This document shows positions 34,392 through 46,936 of a DNA stretch of 64,000 bases, one piece after another. The position numbers and the translations under genes were made by a program. The notes under the pieces are model-generated. The model was not told the origin of the DNA. It ran no database searches and saw only the letters and a list, made by a program, of their open reading frames with translations. The DNA is taken from NCBI RefSeq assembly GCF_933775445.1, contig NC_065874.1, positions 17,007,001 through 17,071,000 of the forward strand. The letters are read 5' to 3'. The DNA comes from Argentina anserina (Eukaryota; Streptophyta; Magnoliopsida; Rosales; Rosaceae). Each line of letters opens with the position of its first letter. Within the stretch, counting starts at the first letter, position 1.

Positions 34392-36733
34392 TCAGTCTTT
34401 ACGATACCTGGCCCAAAACCCCTTCTTCCTAGCTGAATCGTTTTCAGAAAGTGACCCGCTCCACTTGGATCCAAGTGAAAAGTGTCGTTTCAAGAAAGGC
34501 TTTGTAGAGTTCCTTGAACTGGAACTGGGTTCTACCTTGGCTAGAACTTTTCCTTTTCTATCAGTGTTCTGATTATCAAAAACATCATATTCACCATCGA
34601 GGTAGCTATCAACAACTCTATTTTTGGATATCTTGTGGTTTCTTGCCTTCTCTGATTCTGACCTCATCGCCTTTCTTGCAATCTTCCAAACTTGCTTCTC
34701 TCCAACCATACAAATTGGGCAAAGCGGGTCATACCTATTGATCTCCAATGTCATAGTCTCCAAGCACTCAGCATGGTAGACATGTCCACAAACCAACACA
34801 GCCGCCACAGAGATGTCACTGCTGGCAATGATTTTCTGGATGCTCCATGAAGTTCTCTCAGTTAGGAGCTTTGAGCAGACTCCACAAGACTGCATATCTA
34901 CAGAAGGAGAACATGAGAACCTGCTGCTACATCCACTGAGCTTTCCATGCATAGAACCGAAGCGCTCACTGTCAAAAGACCACCTTTCCCTTCGAGAGGA
35001 AGCCACAAGCTCAGAGAAGGTGCGCATAGACCACCCATCAGATGACCCAGCTTGGGATCCAGTTGCCAAGTCATTGCTGCAAGTAGAGAGTACAAAAGAT
35101 TGTCTTCCTTCAGATATTGAATTGTCATTTGGAGATTTCAAACCCAATATTCGACTGTCAGAAATCTGTCTCAGTAACTGATGTCCTGGTGAACGACGGG
35201 CCCGTCTTGATGGGGTAGAGTTGGAGAAAAGTGGATAACTGGGAGCAGGAGATGGTTCTGCAGTTGGTATTGAAACAGTTTTGGGCGAAGGATTTAGCGC
35301 AGCTGAATCTTCAATTCCTGGTGATTCTGCCAAATTTTTAACCTGAAATCCAATTGAAAAGAGGTTAACAAATAATGATAAAGGGTACAAGGCAAGAGCA
35401 TAACAAGTGCAATTTTGATTTGGGTCAAACTCACATCTGGAGAATAATTGCTCATCATGGATAGATCTGCACAAAGCATGAACCTTTCTCAGTAAATACA
35501 GAAACAATGGGCACAACAAATAAATAGCTTCCCACGATAAATTATAATCACTTAGTAGTAGTATCCCGGTATCCCCAAAGTGTTTGGGACAAGGGTGTGT
35601 GCATCAAAAAATTACTTATAAGCATCCTCAGACCTAAGCTGATCAGAACTTATTTGACACAATTATCTGTTTCCATTAAGCAAATGGTTGGGAAGTAAGA
35701 AAATACAAGCACCAATGATCTTATTAAAGTTATATGATGTGTGCAACAAGACAGGGTGAGACTTCAATGGTAACATATTAATCATATCAAACATCAATAG
35801 AACAATAGTTTGTATTCTTCCAGAAGCAAATGCACATTTGGAACTCCATTTTTGAACTACAACATGTCATTATGACTTTACAGTAACAGTATTGGAGATC
35901 TGCTCATTCCAAACCTCAAGTTTTACACCATGTCAAACCCACACAAAACATACTACATGAAGCATTTTGGTAATCAGCACCGAGCATTATGCTGTTACAG
36001 GACTGTGCAACAGACCTATATCCGTTATCTTCCAATAGATATAGTGGGTCACAAGTTGACATATCCATTTCTATTATTTTATAGGAACTTCAAATTATGA
36101 GCAAAATTGACCTGGAGTTTGATTTGTATAGAAAACCAATCAAGAAAGTTTGTAAATCATTTACCGTTATCAGATATCCTACCCACATTTATGATGTTTT
36201 CATATATTTTTTATTATTAAAGCGAATTTTCTATTGTGGCACTTCATAAACCCAAGAGTAAGAAGCCATTGTATATGCTCATTCCTATCAACTTTTTGTA
36301 AACTAATCTAAACAAAATAGCACAAATTGTTCACTTTCATAATAAAATCATATAAGTAAACTACAGATTCCAAGAGTTGATATGATATTGAAATAAAATG
36401 ATCACCTGAAGATGGAGTCCTCAGACTTGTACAAATACCACCATGAACAGGGGACTTTTGGGAGATAGGTGTACCGAAATTCTCCAGTGGGCTTCCAAGA
36501 TCAGAAAAATTGCCTCTTTCAGAACTCAATGCCCCTTTTAACTCCATGCTAGCAGTCCTACTAGTTCCACGAGAAGCTCGATATGAAGTATCAATTTCAC
36601 CGGCAACACGCCTTCGATTATCATATCGGAAACTCCATGATGGTGAATATAAGGCATTCCTGCGCAATGTTTCATTCCTAGTTCTGTTTGGGTGAGATCT
36701 CTCCCTTGCAGCAACACAACAAGCTGATCCCAT
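34392..36733 (-). CDS. RING-H2 protein with N-myristoylation signal (3 coding exons, 436 aa)
   Basis: A probable E3 ubiquitin ligase. Coding exons on the minus strand are 36733-36406, 35466-35435 (32-nt microexon) and 35342-34392. Each is joined by GT-AG introns in consistent phase, giving 437 codons. The N-terminus MGSACCVAARER fits an N-myristoylation motif (Gly2) with adjacent Cys5/Cys6 for palmitoylation, so the protein is probably membrane-anchored. A Ser-rich middle region follows. The RING is C273-C276, C305-H307, H310-C313, C328-C331 (CGVC...CGHVYHAEC...CPIC), the C3H2C3 order. The tail is basic and ends FWARYRKD. A non-coding first exon probably lies near 37683-37780, with a donor GTAAAC at 37682 and an acceptor just before the ATG. 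I know no specific substrate. Confidence 0.85.
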
Positions 36734-37960
36734 GATTGCTCAGTTACTGAAAGGTCTATTGCAGTAAACTCCACTATAATTATACACAGTACAGACACAA
36801 GTCCAGCCTTCCTGCTATGGTTAAAAAAACTAAGAAAATCAAATTTGAAGGTCGAAAAAAACACAAATAGAGTGAAACTGCATGTTAGCAAGGCGAAAAA
36901 CAAGAAGATCACATTCAACTGAAAAACACTGAACTAAAAAAATTCTTAAGACACTACCTCAAATCATTTATTTATCAGTAAACTAAACTCCCTTAAGTAA
37001 CAGAGACAGAGAAGAAATCAATCAGTAATTCACTATGCTTTCTGAGGTAAAACTCCTTCAGGGCCCTTATATATACGCCAATAAAAAAAAAGAGCAAACC
37101 TTGAAACTTGTAAGATAAAAATTGCAAATAAACTGCAAGCCTATTTTGCACATCACACTCGTGCTTTCTACTAAAAAATCTTCTTTTATATACTTGCTTT
37201 AGTCTTTATATCATAAATTCATACAGTAACACAGTAACAATGAGGTAGACTTGAACACTTGAACATCCAATTAAGCGTCAAACCCCAATGCCCCAATACA
37301 TTAGTTTCAATCTCAATAACAAAACCCAAGGAAACCGTATTGAAACCCCAAAAGCATAAAGATTAAAACCTCAATCTGGATAAAGAAAAATGATAACCTA
37401 ATCAAAGTAACAACGAACCTATTTCACATTCAAACAACACAATCTTCATATATAAAAATGGCTAAAGGTTCTTACCAATCAGAGAAATGAAAGCTAATTA
37501 AAAGCTCAAGTACTGAAATAAGAAAGCAGGAAACGTAAACAAGCAGCGGAAAGCTGAATTAGAGATCTCAAATCAAAAAATGCCCAGAAGAAATTGCAGA
37601 AATAAGAACCCTAGGTTTTGAGAGTGATCGGAGTAAAGGGAATAGGTAAATTGAAGAAGCGGAAGTAATGGGGGCGTTTACCTAGTGGAGAGATTTAGGG
37701 TTTTCAGAGGCGAGAGAGGAAGCTCTTCATCTTGGTACAACGGAGAGAGACAGAGAGAGAGAGTGAGAGAGAGAGAGAGAGAGAGATAAGCGGTGTGAGA
37801 ATAAGCGGTGTGAGAATTAACGGAGCGGTGTGAGAAAGAAAGGGGGTCTGATTTAGCGGCACAAACGGACGACGATTTTTGTTGACGGAGTGTGGTGAGT
37901 GCGAACGCATGGGGAATTGTGCCACATGTCACTTCATTTCATATATAAGGGTTTTCAGGC
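36734..37960 (-). promoter_or_regulatory. 5' UTR, leader intron and promoter of the RING gene
   Basis: On the minus strand a CT-rich leader (GA run on the plus strand at about 37741-37788) ends at CCACTAG|GTAAAC near 37683. Intron-like AT-rich sequence follows, up to a CAG just before the start codon. No coding frame was seen. The exact transcription start is inferred only. Confidence 0.4.
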
Positions 37961-37966
37961 ATGCGT

Positions 37967-38137
37967 CATCATTTAGTTTGCAGATCCAAAAAGCTCATAG
38001 AAACCCTCAAGTCTGATGAGCTTTTACCCGGTCCGCAAGAAAATCCGTCAAAACCTGTTTCCGTGAATAGAGGGTCGGGCTTACTTTAGAGGAGTGAAAC
38101 TCGGCCCAACCCGTGGGCCCGGCCCACAAAATCCGCC
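37967..38137 (+). repeat. Left arm of a ~175-bp inverted repeat pair
   Basis: Starts CATCATTTAGTTTGCAGATCC and ends in GGGCCCGGCCCACAAAATCC. It matches the reverse complement of 46756-46936 over its whole length with many substitutions. It may be two copies of one small repeat in opposite orientation, or the ends of one large structure. Confidence 0.7.
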
Positions 38138-38179
38138 AAGAAATAAAATATTATACATGCATATAATATATTATACATA

Positions 38180-39476
38180 TATCAATTATGTCACTCCGTT
38201 CGGTCATTATGAATCGAATGTAATGTCATTTGGTCTTAAAAACGCTTCAAGTGAATTCCAAAACATAATGAATGATATCTTTAATCCTGATAATCATTTT
38301 CCATTGTTTATATTGATGATGTTCTCATTTTCTCCCAACAATTGATCAACATTGGAAACAGCTACACCAGTCCATTATAAAAAACAACGGCCTAGTTGTT
38401 TTTGCTTCAAAAATCAAATTATTCTAGTCAAATATAAGATTTTTAGGCTTCAATATCCATAACCTCCAAATTAACCCCATAAGTAGAGTTATTCAATTCA
38501 CAAATAAATTATCAGATGAAATATTGGACAAAAATCAATTACAAAGATTTCTGGAATCATTAAATTATGTAGCAGATTTTATCAAAACTTGAGAAAGAAA
38601 TGCAAACCTTTATTTGATATATTACAAACGAATCCTCCTCCTTGGACTAATGTCCACACCTCTTTAATTAAAGAAATCAAGACTCACATTAAAACATTAC
38701 CATGTCTTGGAATCTCACTCCTTGATGCTTTTAAAATAGTCGAATAGATGCCTCATAAGTAGGCTATAGTATTCTAAAACAACAAATGTCTCCTAGTCAT
38801 CCTGAACAGATTGTTCGTTTTCATTTTGGAGTTTGGAATTCAACCCAATCAAATTACAATACCATCAAAAGCACAAATGATGTTTGGCAAAAAGATATCT
38901 AAAACATTGCTAGTAAACAAATTTTTGCCCGATGGCAAGTAATTTTAAGCATTTTTTATTTTGAAATTGCATTCATCAAAGGCAATGACAATCGCATCCC
39001 AGATTTTCTAACCATAGAATTTTTACAGGGTTCTCCATCATGTGGTCCAACATCCAACTCGCAGAGAAATACCGGGAAATAAATAGTCAACCTTGAAACA
39101 CTTTCCCTATCCAAAACAGAAGCCCCTGAGTCATCCCACAGTCAAGTCCCTCATGTAGGTCATTCCCTCCTGCCAATTAACAACAAATACAGTCCACTGG
39201 GTACTACCCTCAGTCCTTCCAAACCAAATTACCAATCAGCACTAGTCAATTCATATGACCCTTTAAAGGGTGATTCCTCCATTAAGCCCCCAACATTTGT
39301 CAACAATAAGAAGTCATCTCCTTATCAACCAAGGGCAGTTGATTTCTGCTTTTTTCTTGAACCATCTTTGAGTCATCTAAAATTACCTGTTTCCTTAGCA
39401 AATGTCTTTTTTGGCCCAAATACTCATTATCCTTTTTGTAAACCCTTAACATTTTGAAACAATTCTATACAGTTCT
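38180..39476 (+). pseudogene. Endogenous caulimovirid polymerase remnant (RT-RNase H)
   Basis: Broken frames encode stretches resembling the reverse transcriptase and RNase H of plant pararetroviruses (Caulimoviridae). A region with the FGLKNA-type motif and a damaged active site lies at about 38190-38330, the thumb/RNase H part runs to about 39030, and a tail follows to about 39430. Numerous stops and frameshifts separate the pieces, so it is a fossil without coding capacity. The part after 39482 is displaced by a solo LTR and resumes at 42946. Confidence 0.7.
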
Positions 39477-39481
39477 CAATA
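39477..39481. repeat. Target site duplication CAATA (left)
   Basis: CAATA is repeated at 42941-42945 on the far side of the solo LTR. Confidence 0.85.
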
Positions 39482-41479
39482 TGTTACGACCCGAATCTTT
39501 TTGCCTCTTTCCCATATTGAGCGTCATACCAAGTATAGCGACTCTAAAAGTTGACTTTTCGATGCATAAGTTTTTCGGGAAAACTTCCTTCACTAAAGTT
39601 GTATGGCTCATCGATACAAATTCGTGGACATATGACACACCTCAATCGGAGTTCGTATGAAGAAGTTACGAATCGAAAAAGGTATTTGGGTATTTTTGGA
39701 AAATAGTATAAATATGGGCATTAAAGAGAAAAAGGGGGAGAAAAATCAGAAAAAAAAAAAGACAAAAAACCCAGATTTTGTTCCTCCTAAGTAGTCGACT
39801 TTGGGCCGCCGGATCTGCGCCGTCCAGCCACAATAGACAGTGCACTGGTCCCGTTTGAAAGGTTGTTACATCCCCTGTCGATTGGTGGCAGTGCGGTGAA
39901 GCCCGGAAGGTCCCATGAAAGTGCACAGTTTCGATGATCTTCTCTTTGCCGGAACTCTCCCCTTCGGCTACCAATCGATGAGATTCTTGTCTCATTTTGA
40001 AGGTCTCCTTCCATACTACAAACCCTCCAAAGGATTTAACCCAAATCGTTTTGTGCTAGGAGAATCGAAGAAAAGAAATTCTAAGGTTTGAATTGGGGCT
40101 TTTCGGTTTTTGTTAAATTGAAGTATTTAGGCTCGGATTTGGACTTTGTGGTGAACTAGAAAGTTCTTAAGAATGTCATTTAGATTGTGGTGGTAAAATT
40201 TGGTGGTCATTGGTAGTGGTCGGATTACGGGCGGCCAGCCGCCACTTCCGGCGGCGCTAGGGGCGGCTACCGCCGTGCCGGAGTTGTTTTCGACGGCTTT
40301 GGAGTCGTTTGATGGATGTGAGTAGTGTTGGATTTTGTATAGAATTTTTTTAAGGAGTTTTGAGGTGGAATACGCGATTAATTCCCCAAATTAATCATAA
40401 AAGAAATGAGATCTCAATCATTAAAATTGAGCACCCTCGGTTTTATGATCCTAGAATATTTTGGGGAGTATACGGAAGTCGTTGGTGAAGTTATTGAATT
40501 TTCGGTTGAAGTTAGAACGATATAGGTTCGGTTGATATTTTACGAATTATATAATTTAATTCTAAATGTGTCCTTTTACACAGTGCCGAGATGATACTCG
40601 CCTGGAGGAGAGCTTGAAGTTAGAACGATTTAGGTTCGGTTGATATATGTATGCATGACTATTGAGTTATTTATTCTCTTGAATTTGTATATTGTTTTAT
40701 GAATATTTATTTGGAAATGGGATATCCAAGAGATTGTGAAATTATTTTGGTAGTCAGAAATGAGATTTATGGGAATTTGCGATTTATTAACAAATTACCG
40801 AAAATGAGATTTTCGGAAAAGTATATAAATAAGGTTAAACATCATCTTTTTTCATTGATAAAGATACCTTATATATAGGCATTACCACTACTACACATAT
40901 AGTCTTTAATGACATTATAACTATGGCGTTTTTTTAAAATGTCATTGAAAATAGATTCAATGGCGTTTTTTTCAAAAAATGTCATTGAATTTTCGTGACT
41001 CCATGTCAAAATAAAAGTTATGGCATTTTATCGAATTTATGTGATTTTAATAACATTTATAAAACGTCATTAATTTATGGCGTTTCTAAAAACGCTAGTC
41101 ATGTTATTTAATGACGTTTAGAAATGCCATGGTAAGTTTTCAAGTCTATGGCGTTTGTCAACGTCGTAAATATTATATAGACTCACCCATTTTGTTTTAA
41201 TTTACGCATGTTGAATCACCCATCGAAACCTATTACCAACTCTCACATCTCTCGTTATCGAAAAATATACCCAGACGGCCAGGCCTCTCTCTCTCTCTCT
41301 GTCTCAAATCCAGACCTCAATGGCCGCACCTTTTACCAAATCTTTACAAATTCAAAGTTCATCCCTCTATTCCATGCTGGTAAGGTTCTCTATCAAACCC
41401 GTGGTTTCGAATTTTGTAATTATTTTGTTTATTTTAATTTAGTTTTATTCTCTTATTTTGTGACATGTGAGACATGTCG

Positions 41480-41517
<38 letters not shown>

Positions 41518-42940
41518 TATTTTGTTATAGACGGTTTGAAATCGTATGTGGTATTATTTTCGGTCATCTAAATGAGTTGAACTACGAGTGGCTTGATCCC
41601 TTGTCAAAAGGGTATGTAGGCTGCGTGACCAAGGTTTGGGTGCAGTCACCATTATGATTAAATATCGATTAATTTTTCCTATGTTGATGATGATCGATAT
41701 ATTGTGGGTTCATTTAATGTTGGTTGCTATGTGTTTGTATCGATTGATAGTAGATATGATTTTTAGATACTTGTATTGGTTTTGGGGTTATAGTTGCATA
41801 TTTGTGGTAGGGTTGTGATATGAATTGACTGGAACAGTATATTGGTTATTTATTTGTTCTCCAGTAAGCCCTATCAACTCAGTCATTCGATTGGAATCAA
41901 CGAGGTATAAGCAAGCCCTATCAACTCGGCTATTCGATTACAATTAACGAGGTATAGGCAATAAATATATTTATTGTTGAATATGGGGCTTTCGGAAGAT
42001 GATGATATGGTGATGATATGATATGATGATGATAGTGATGATACTAGCACTGTATATGTATATTTCACCTTATGGTGTCAGTGGCTATCTCGAGTAGTGC
42101 ACCCAAGCCCTTTTCGCCTGGAAGCGTTGTGGTATGATGGCAATGCCACGAAAGTCCGTTAGCCTCTCCGTTAGCGCGACGTGGCGGTTTCGGGAGTATG
42201 AGAGTACACATTTATTTTGCCCGGAAGGGGCACGTTGAGGAGAGCTAGCAGAGTATTATGATATCCCTTTCCACCTAGGAGGTGATGTAATATTCAGAAA
42301 TATCACGAAAGCCCAATAATGGGAGTATGAGAACATTTATGAGTTGCCCGGGAGGAGGCATAATGTATGACATATGCTATGGCATGATCAGTTTACTGAG
42401 GCCAGCGGGGCTAGTTCATTTCTTGGTATTGATATTTATTTTAGACTAGCGGGGACTAGTCGATATGTGTGAGATGTGTTGTTGATTATTTTCGTGAGAA
42501 TGAGATTCTCAGAAATTGTTAAGATACTTTCATTGTTCGAGTAACTATTGAGGGAATTTTATTTTACGGGTTGACTAATGACCCTTGTAGTCTTATAGTG
42601 GGTTGGGCGGTTGTGGTTTAAGATGAGCTACGACTTCTAGGGGTCCGATGATATTAAATAACGATTACTGCGTAATGATTACTGTGTAGTCTGTAAGGTA
42701 CCCTGTGTTGTATTTTGAATTGTATTTATGGGATGTGATTGTGGAGTTTGGAAATATTGGGGAGCATGGTGACTCCAGGTGTTGAGGTTGGATTTGTGAT
42801 ATTGGGAGTGTCGTTTTGTGCAGGTAGGATTTGCTACTTTCAGGGGAGACTATGCCGAAATTTTTAGTATATCTTTTTTGATAGTGGTCCCTAAACGATT
42901 TGCCTCGATATTAGAGTGAATTTTAGGGCGGGTCATATCA
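39482..42940 (+). mobile_element. Solo LTR, diverged Tekay-type family (3,459 bp)
   Basis: Begins TGTTACGACCC and ends GGGTCATATCA, flanked by CAATA duplications. Its first 250 bp match the other LTR family in order: a TTCACTAAAGTTGTATGGC-type block, CATCGATAC, TATGACACACC, AATCGGA and then TATAAATA near 39709. That establishes the same lineage and plus orientation, although most of the remaining sequence differs. No internal domains are attached. Confidence 0.85.
40878..41520 (+). repeat. Possible CACTA-type element end inside the solo LTR
   Basis: CACTACTACACATATAGTC at about 40887 is followed by closely spaced sub-terminal repeats of AATGACATT and TGGCGTTT in both orientations up to about 41160. 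A CT run (41288-41300) and (TA)n run (41484-41514) follow. A matching far end and a 3-bp duplication were not found. Confidence 0.4.
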
Positions 42941-42945
42941 CAATA

Positions 42946-43640
42946 AATCTCTATTAAGCCAATTTATGATCTAAATGATTCAAACAAAATATTATACCAT
43001 TCCCTCTATATTATTTGTATTATTTCATTATCTCAGTGGGGAGAAACCCTCTTCACTCATAAAAATTTTGTATACACTTATCATGAATATATGGATGCAT
43101 GGTTCAAAATCCTCCTTACCAAATAGAAGATTTCAGTCACTCTTGGTTCCTCAATTTCAATAGGAACTTCAATCGCCAATTCCCTTTATGGTTTGGCGAG
43201 TGGTGGTAATACCACGAACCCCTCGTGATCTCCTTCTCCTAGAACTCCAAACTGCAGTCATGAAATTTTCTGAACAAGTACTCATACTGATTATGAACAA
43301 AATTTCACCCATACCCTTATGTTTATGTAAAATATAAAATCCCCTGGTTCTTGAAATGACATTATCAATTACATGATAAAAATGTCATCTCACGATACTT
43401 CCTAGTCAAGTGGTGGGATAAATTCAAATCAGACAGAGTATCATCCCATTTCACCAAATAATTTAATTTTCAAAGCTCCAGTCACCAACCACTCTGATAC
43501 CAGAGTTCCAATCACTATTCAGTTATCTCCCAAAGAAGTTACATTGGATCACCAGCCTCATAGGGCCTCCCCAATCCAGGCTCAGCCTGCTTAGTCATCT
43601 TCCAGTCAGAAAACAAAATCAATTAAATCCACCACCACCA
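42946..43640 (+). pseudogene. Continuation of the caulimovirid remnant
   Basis: Short broken frames (for example 42975-43163) continue the decayed virus-like polyprotein downstream of the solo LTR insertion. Multiple frame changes and stops are present. Attribution to the same insertion rests on the flanking TSD and composition, not on a clear domain. Confidence 0.45.
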
Positions 43641-43759
43641 CAACAGCAAAACTACAAGAAATGGCTAGTATTAGAAAAAAACATAAGACTTTAATTTAAG
43701 GGTTTGAAACAATAAAATAATTATTAAAAAATATTCTAAAAAAAAAGTCAAATAAATTC

Positions 43760-46755
43760 TAGTTTCGAAATATTGTCAATCGACACTAGTAGATGTGATC
43801 AATATATATATTTAGGGACCCTATAAAACATTCATTCGTTTTGAACATGGTTTGACCGTCCGTACCTACGGTTAACAAAAAAAATGCATTTTGACATAAT
43901 AAAAGCTCATTGATCGGGGCTTTACTAAATGGGTTTCCTCGTTATGATCACGCACGATCGGTGACAAAAATTAGGTGATTTCAAATATTTAAACAGCTTT
44001 CTGCATTCGCATTTTGGTAATGGGTCACCCCCCATAGGGCATATTAGTGTTGTTTTTTATTTACCGGAAATTTTAACGGTTAAACGAGTTCTGAAATAGA
44101 TGAAATTTTAAAATGGTCACTAAATATATATACCGATCACATCGGATGGTTTCGATCAATCCCGAGAAGTTTCTTTCATATACTCGATTCATAATGCGAT
44201 AGTTTTATTAAAAACCAAATATAAAAGGTTATGATACATTAGTGGACACTTCGGTGATTGATAACGCCAATTCGAAATATGGTCGATCGACACCAGCAGA
44301 TGTGATCAGTATATATATTTAGGGACCTCGTAAAAATTTCATCTGTTTCGCACATGGTTTGACCGTTTCGTACCTATGGTCAACCAAACATGAGACGTTT
44401 TAACATATTGAAACCTCATTAACCGGCTCTTTGCTAATTGGGTTTCCTCAGTGTGACCACACATGATAGGTAACAAAAATTAGGTGATTTTAGATATGCA
44501 AACGGCTTTCGGCGTTCGCATCTTTGTCATGGATTCTGCCTTAAAAGCATATTAGTGGTGTTTTCAGTTTACCGGAAATTCCGACGGTCAAACGAGATCC
44601 GAATTGGATGAAATTTTGACAGGGTCACTAAATATATAAACCGATAACATCAGATGGTGTCGATCGATCCCGAGAAGTTTATTTCATATAGTCGCTTCAT
44701 AATACGTTAGTTTTATTATAAACCTAATATAAAAGATTATGATACATTAGTGGATACTTCGGTGATTCATAATTCCAGTTTGAAACATGGTCGATCGACA
44801 CCAGCAGATGTGATCGGTAAAAATTTTGTCCGTTTCGGACATGTTTTGACCGTTCGTACCTATAGTCAACCAAACATGAGGCGTTTTGATATATTGAAAC
44901 CCCATTAACCGGATCTTTGCTAAATGTGTTTCCTTAGTTCGACTACGCACGATATGTAACAAAAATTAGGTGATTTCAGATTTGAAAACGGCTTTCGGCG
45001 TTCGCATCTTTCTAATGGGTCCTCCCTTAGTGCATATTAGTGGTGTTTTCGGTTTACCAGAAATTCCGACGGTCAAACGAGATCCGAATTGGATGAATTT
45101 TTACAGAGTCACTAAATATATATACCGATCACATCGGATGATGTCGATCGATCTTGAGAAGTTTCTTTCATATAGTCGCTGCATAATGCGATAGTTTTAA
45201 TATAAAACCTAATATAAAAAGTTATGATACATTAGTGGACACTTCGGTGATTGATAACTTCGGTTCGAAATATGGTCGATCGACACTAGTAAATGTGATC
45301 GGTATATATATTTAGGGACCCCGTAAAAATTTTGTCCGTTTCGGACATGGTTTGACCGTTCGTACCTATGGTCAAGCAAACATGAGGTGTTTTGACATAT
45401 TGAAACCCCATTAACCGGCTCTTTGCTAAATGGATTTTCTCAGTGCGACCTCGCACGATAGGTAACACAAATGAGTGATTTCACATATGCAAACGGCTTT
45501 CGTCGTTCGCATCTTTGTAATGGGTTCTGCATTAGAACATATTAGTGGTGTTTTAAGTTTACCAGAAATTCTGACGGTCAAACGAGATCTGAATTGGAAG
45601 AAATTTTTACAGGGTGACTAAATATATATACTGATCCCATCGGATGGTGTCGATTGATCCCGAGAAGTGTTTTTTGTATTGTCGCTTCATAATGCGATAG
45701 TTTTATTATAAACCTAATATAAAAGTTTATGATACATTAGTTGACACTTCGGTGATTGATAACTTCAGTTCGAAATATGGTCGATCGACACTAGCAGATG
45801 TGATCGGTATATAAATTTAGGGACCCCGTAAAACATTTCGTTCGTTTCGGACATGGTTTGACCGTTCCTACCTATGGTCAACCAAACATGAGGCGTTTTG
45901 ACATATTGAAACCCTATTAAGCGGCTCTTTGCTAAATGGGTTTTCTAGTGCGACCGCGCACGATAGGTAACAAAAATTAGGTGATTTAATATATGCAAAC
46001 GGCTTTCGGCGATCGCATCTTTGTAATGGGTTCTGCCTTATAATATATTAGTGGTGTTTTTGGTTTACCGGAAATTCCGACAGCTAAACGAGATCTGAAT
46101 TGGATGAAATTTTTACAGGGTCACTAAATATATATACCGATCACATCGGATGATGTCGATCAATCCGGAGAAGTTTCTTTCATATAATCGCTTCATAATG
46201 CGATAGTTTTATTATAAACCTAATATAAAAGGTTATGATACATTAGTGGACACTTCGGTGATTGATAAATCCATTTCGAAATATGGTCGATCGACACTAG
46301 CAGATGTGATCGGTATATATATTTAAGGACCCCGTAAAAATTTCGCCCGTTTCTGAGATGGTTTGACCGTTGGTACATATGGTTAACCAAACATTAGATG
46401 TTTTGACATATTGAAACCCCATTAACCGGCTCTTTGCTCAATGGGTTTCCTTAGTGCGACCATGCACGATAGGTAACAAAAATGAGTTGATTTCACATAT
46501 GCAAACGGCTTTCGGCGTTCGCATCTTTGTAACGGGTCCTCCCTAAGAGCATATTAGTGGTGTTTTCAGTTTACCGGAAATTCCGACGGTTAAACTAGGT
46601 CGAATTGGAAGAAATTTTTACAGGGTCACTAAATATATATACGATTACATTGGCTGGTGTCGATCGATCTTGAGAAGTTTATTTCATATTTTTGTTTCAT
46701 AATGCGATAGTTTTATTCTAAATCTAATAAAATATGTATGTATCATATATTAGTT
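43760..46755. repeat. Satellite array, six units of about 505 bp
   Basis: The anchor TGTGATC followed by GGTATATATATTTAGGGACC recurs with GATC at 43797, 44304, 44812, 45297, 45802 and 46308, giving spacings of 507, 508, 485, 505 and 506 bp. The short spacing comes from a deletion of about 20 bp just after the anchor at 44812. Units differ at many positions, so it is an old array. Each unit contains two arms of about 103 bp that are imperfect inverted copies (for example 45051-45153 against 45274-45376). No coding frame is conserved between units. Confidence 0.9.
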
Positions 46756-46936
46756 TTGACGGGCTTTTACGGGCCGGGCCCACGCGCAGGGCCGGGTTTC
46801 ACCCCTCTAATCTAAGTCCGGTCCTCTACCCACTGAAGCGGGTTTTGGCGGGTTTTCTCGTCGGTCGGACTGGGTAAACGCCCATTGGGCTTGCGGGCCT
46901 CCACGCTCTTTTCGGATCCGCGGACTAAATGATGAG
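46756..46936 (-). repeat. Right arm of the ~175-bp inverted repeat pair
   Basis: Reverse complement of 37967-38137; ends CGGACTAAATGATGAGG. It is GC-richer and retains more of the GGGCC-rich phrases than the left arm. Confidence 0.7.

Noticed and set aside
37678..37932. Frames through the GA/CT microsatellite upstream of the RING gene
   Set aside because: Low-complexity translation of the leader; no coding support.
44747..45468. Open frames inside the satellite
   Set aside because: They are not conserved between units and shift with small indels; repeat artefact.
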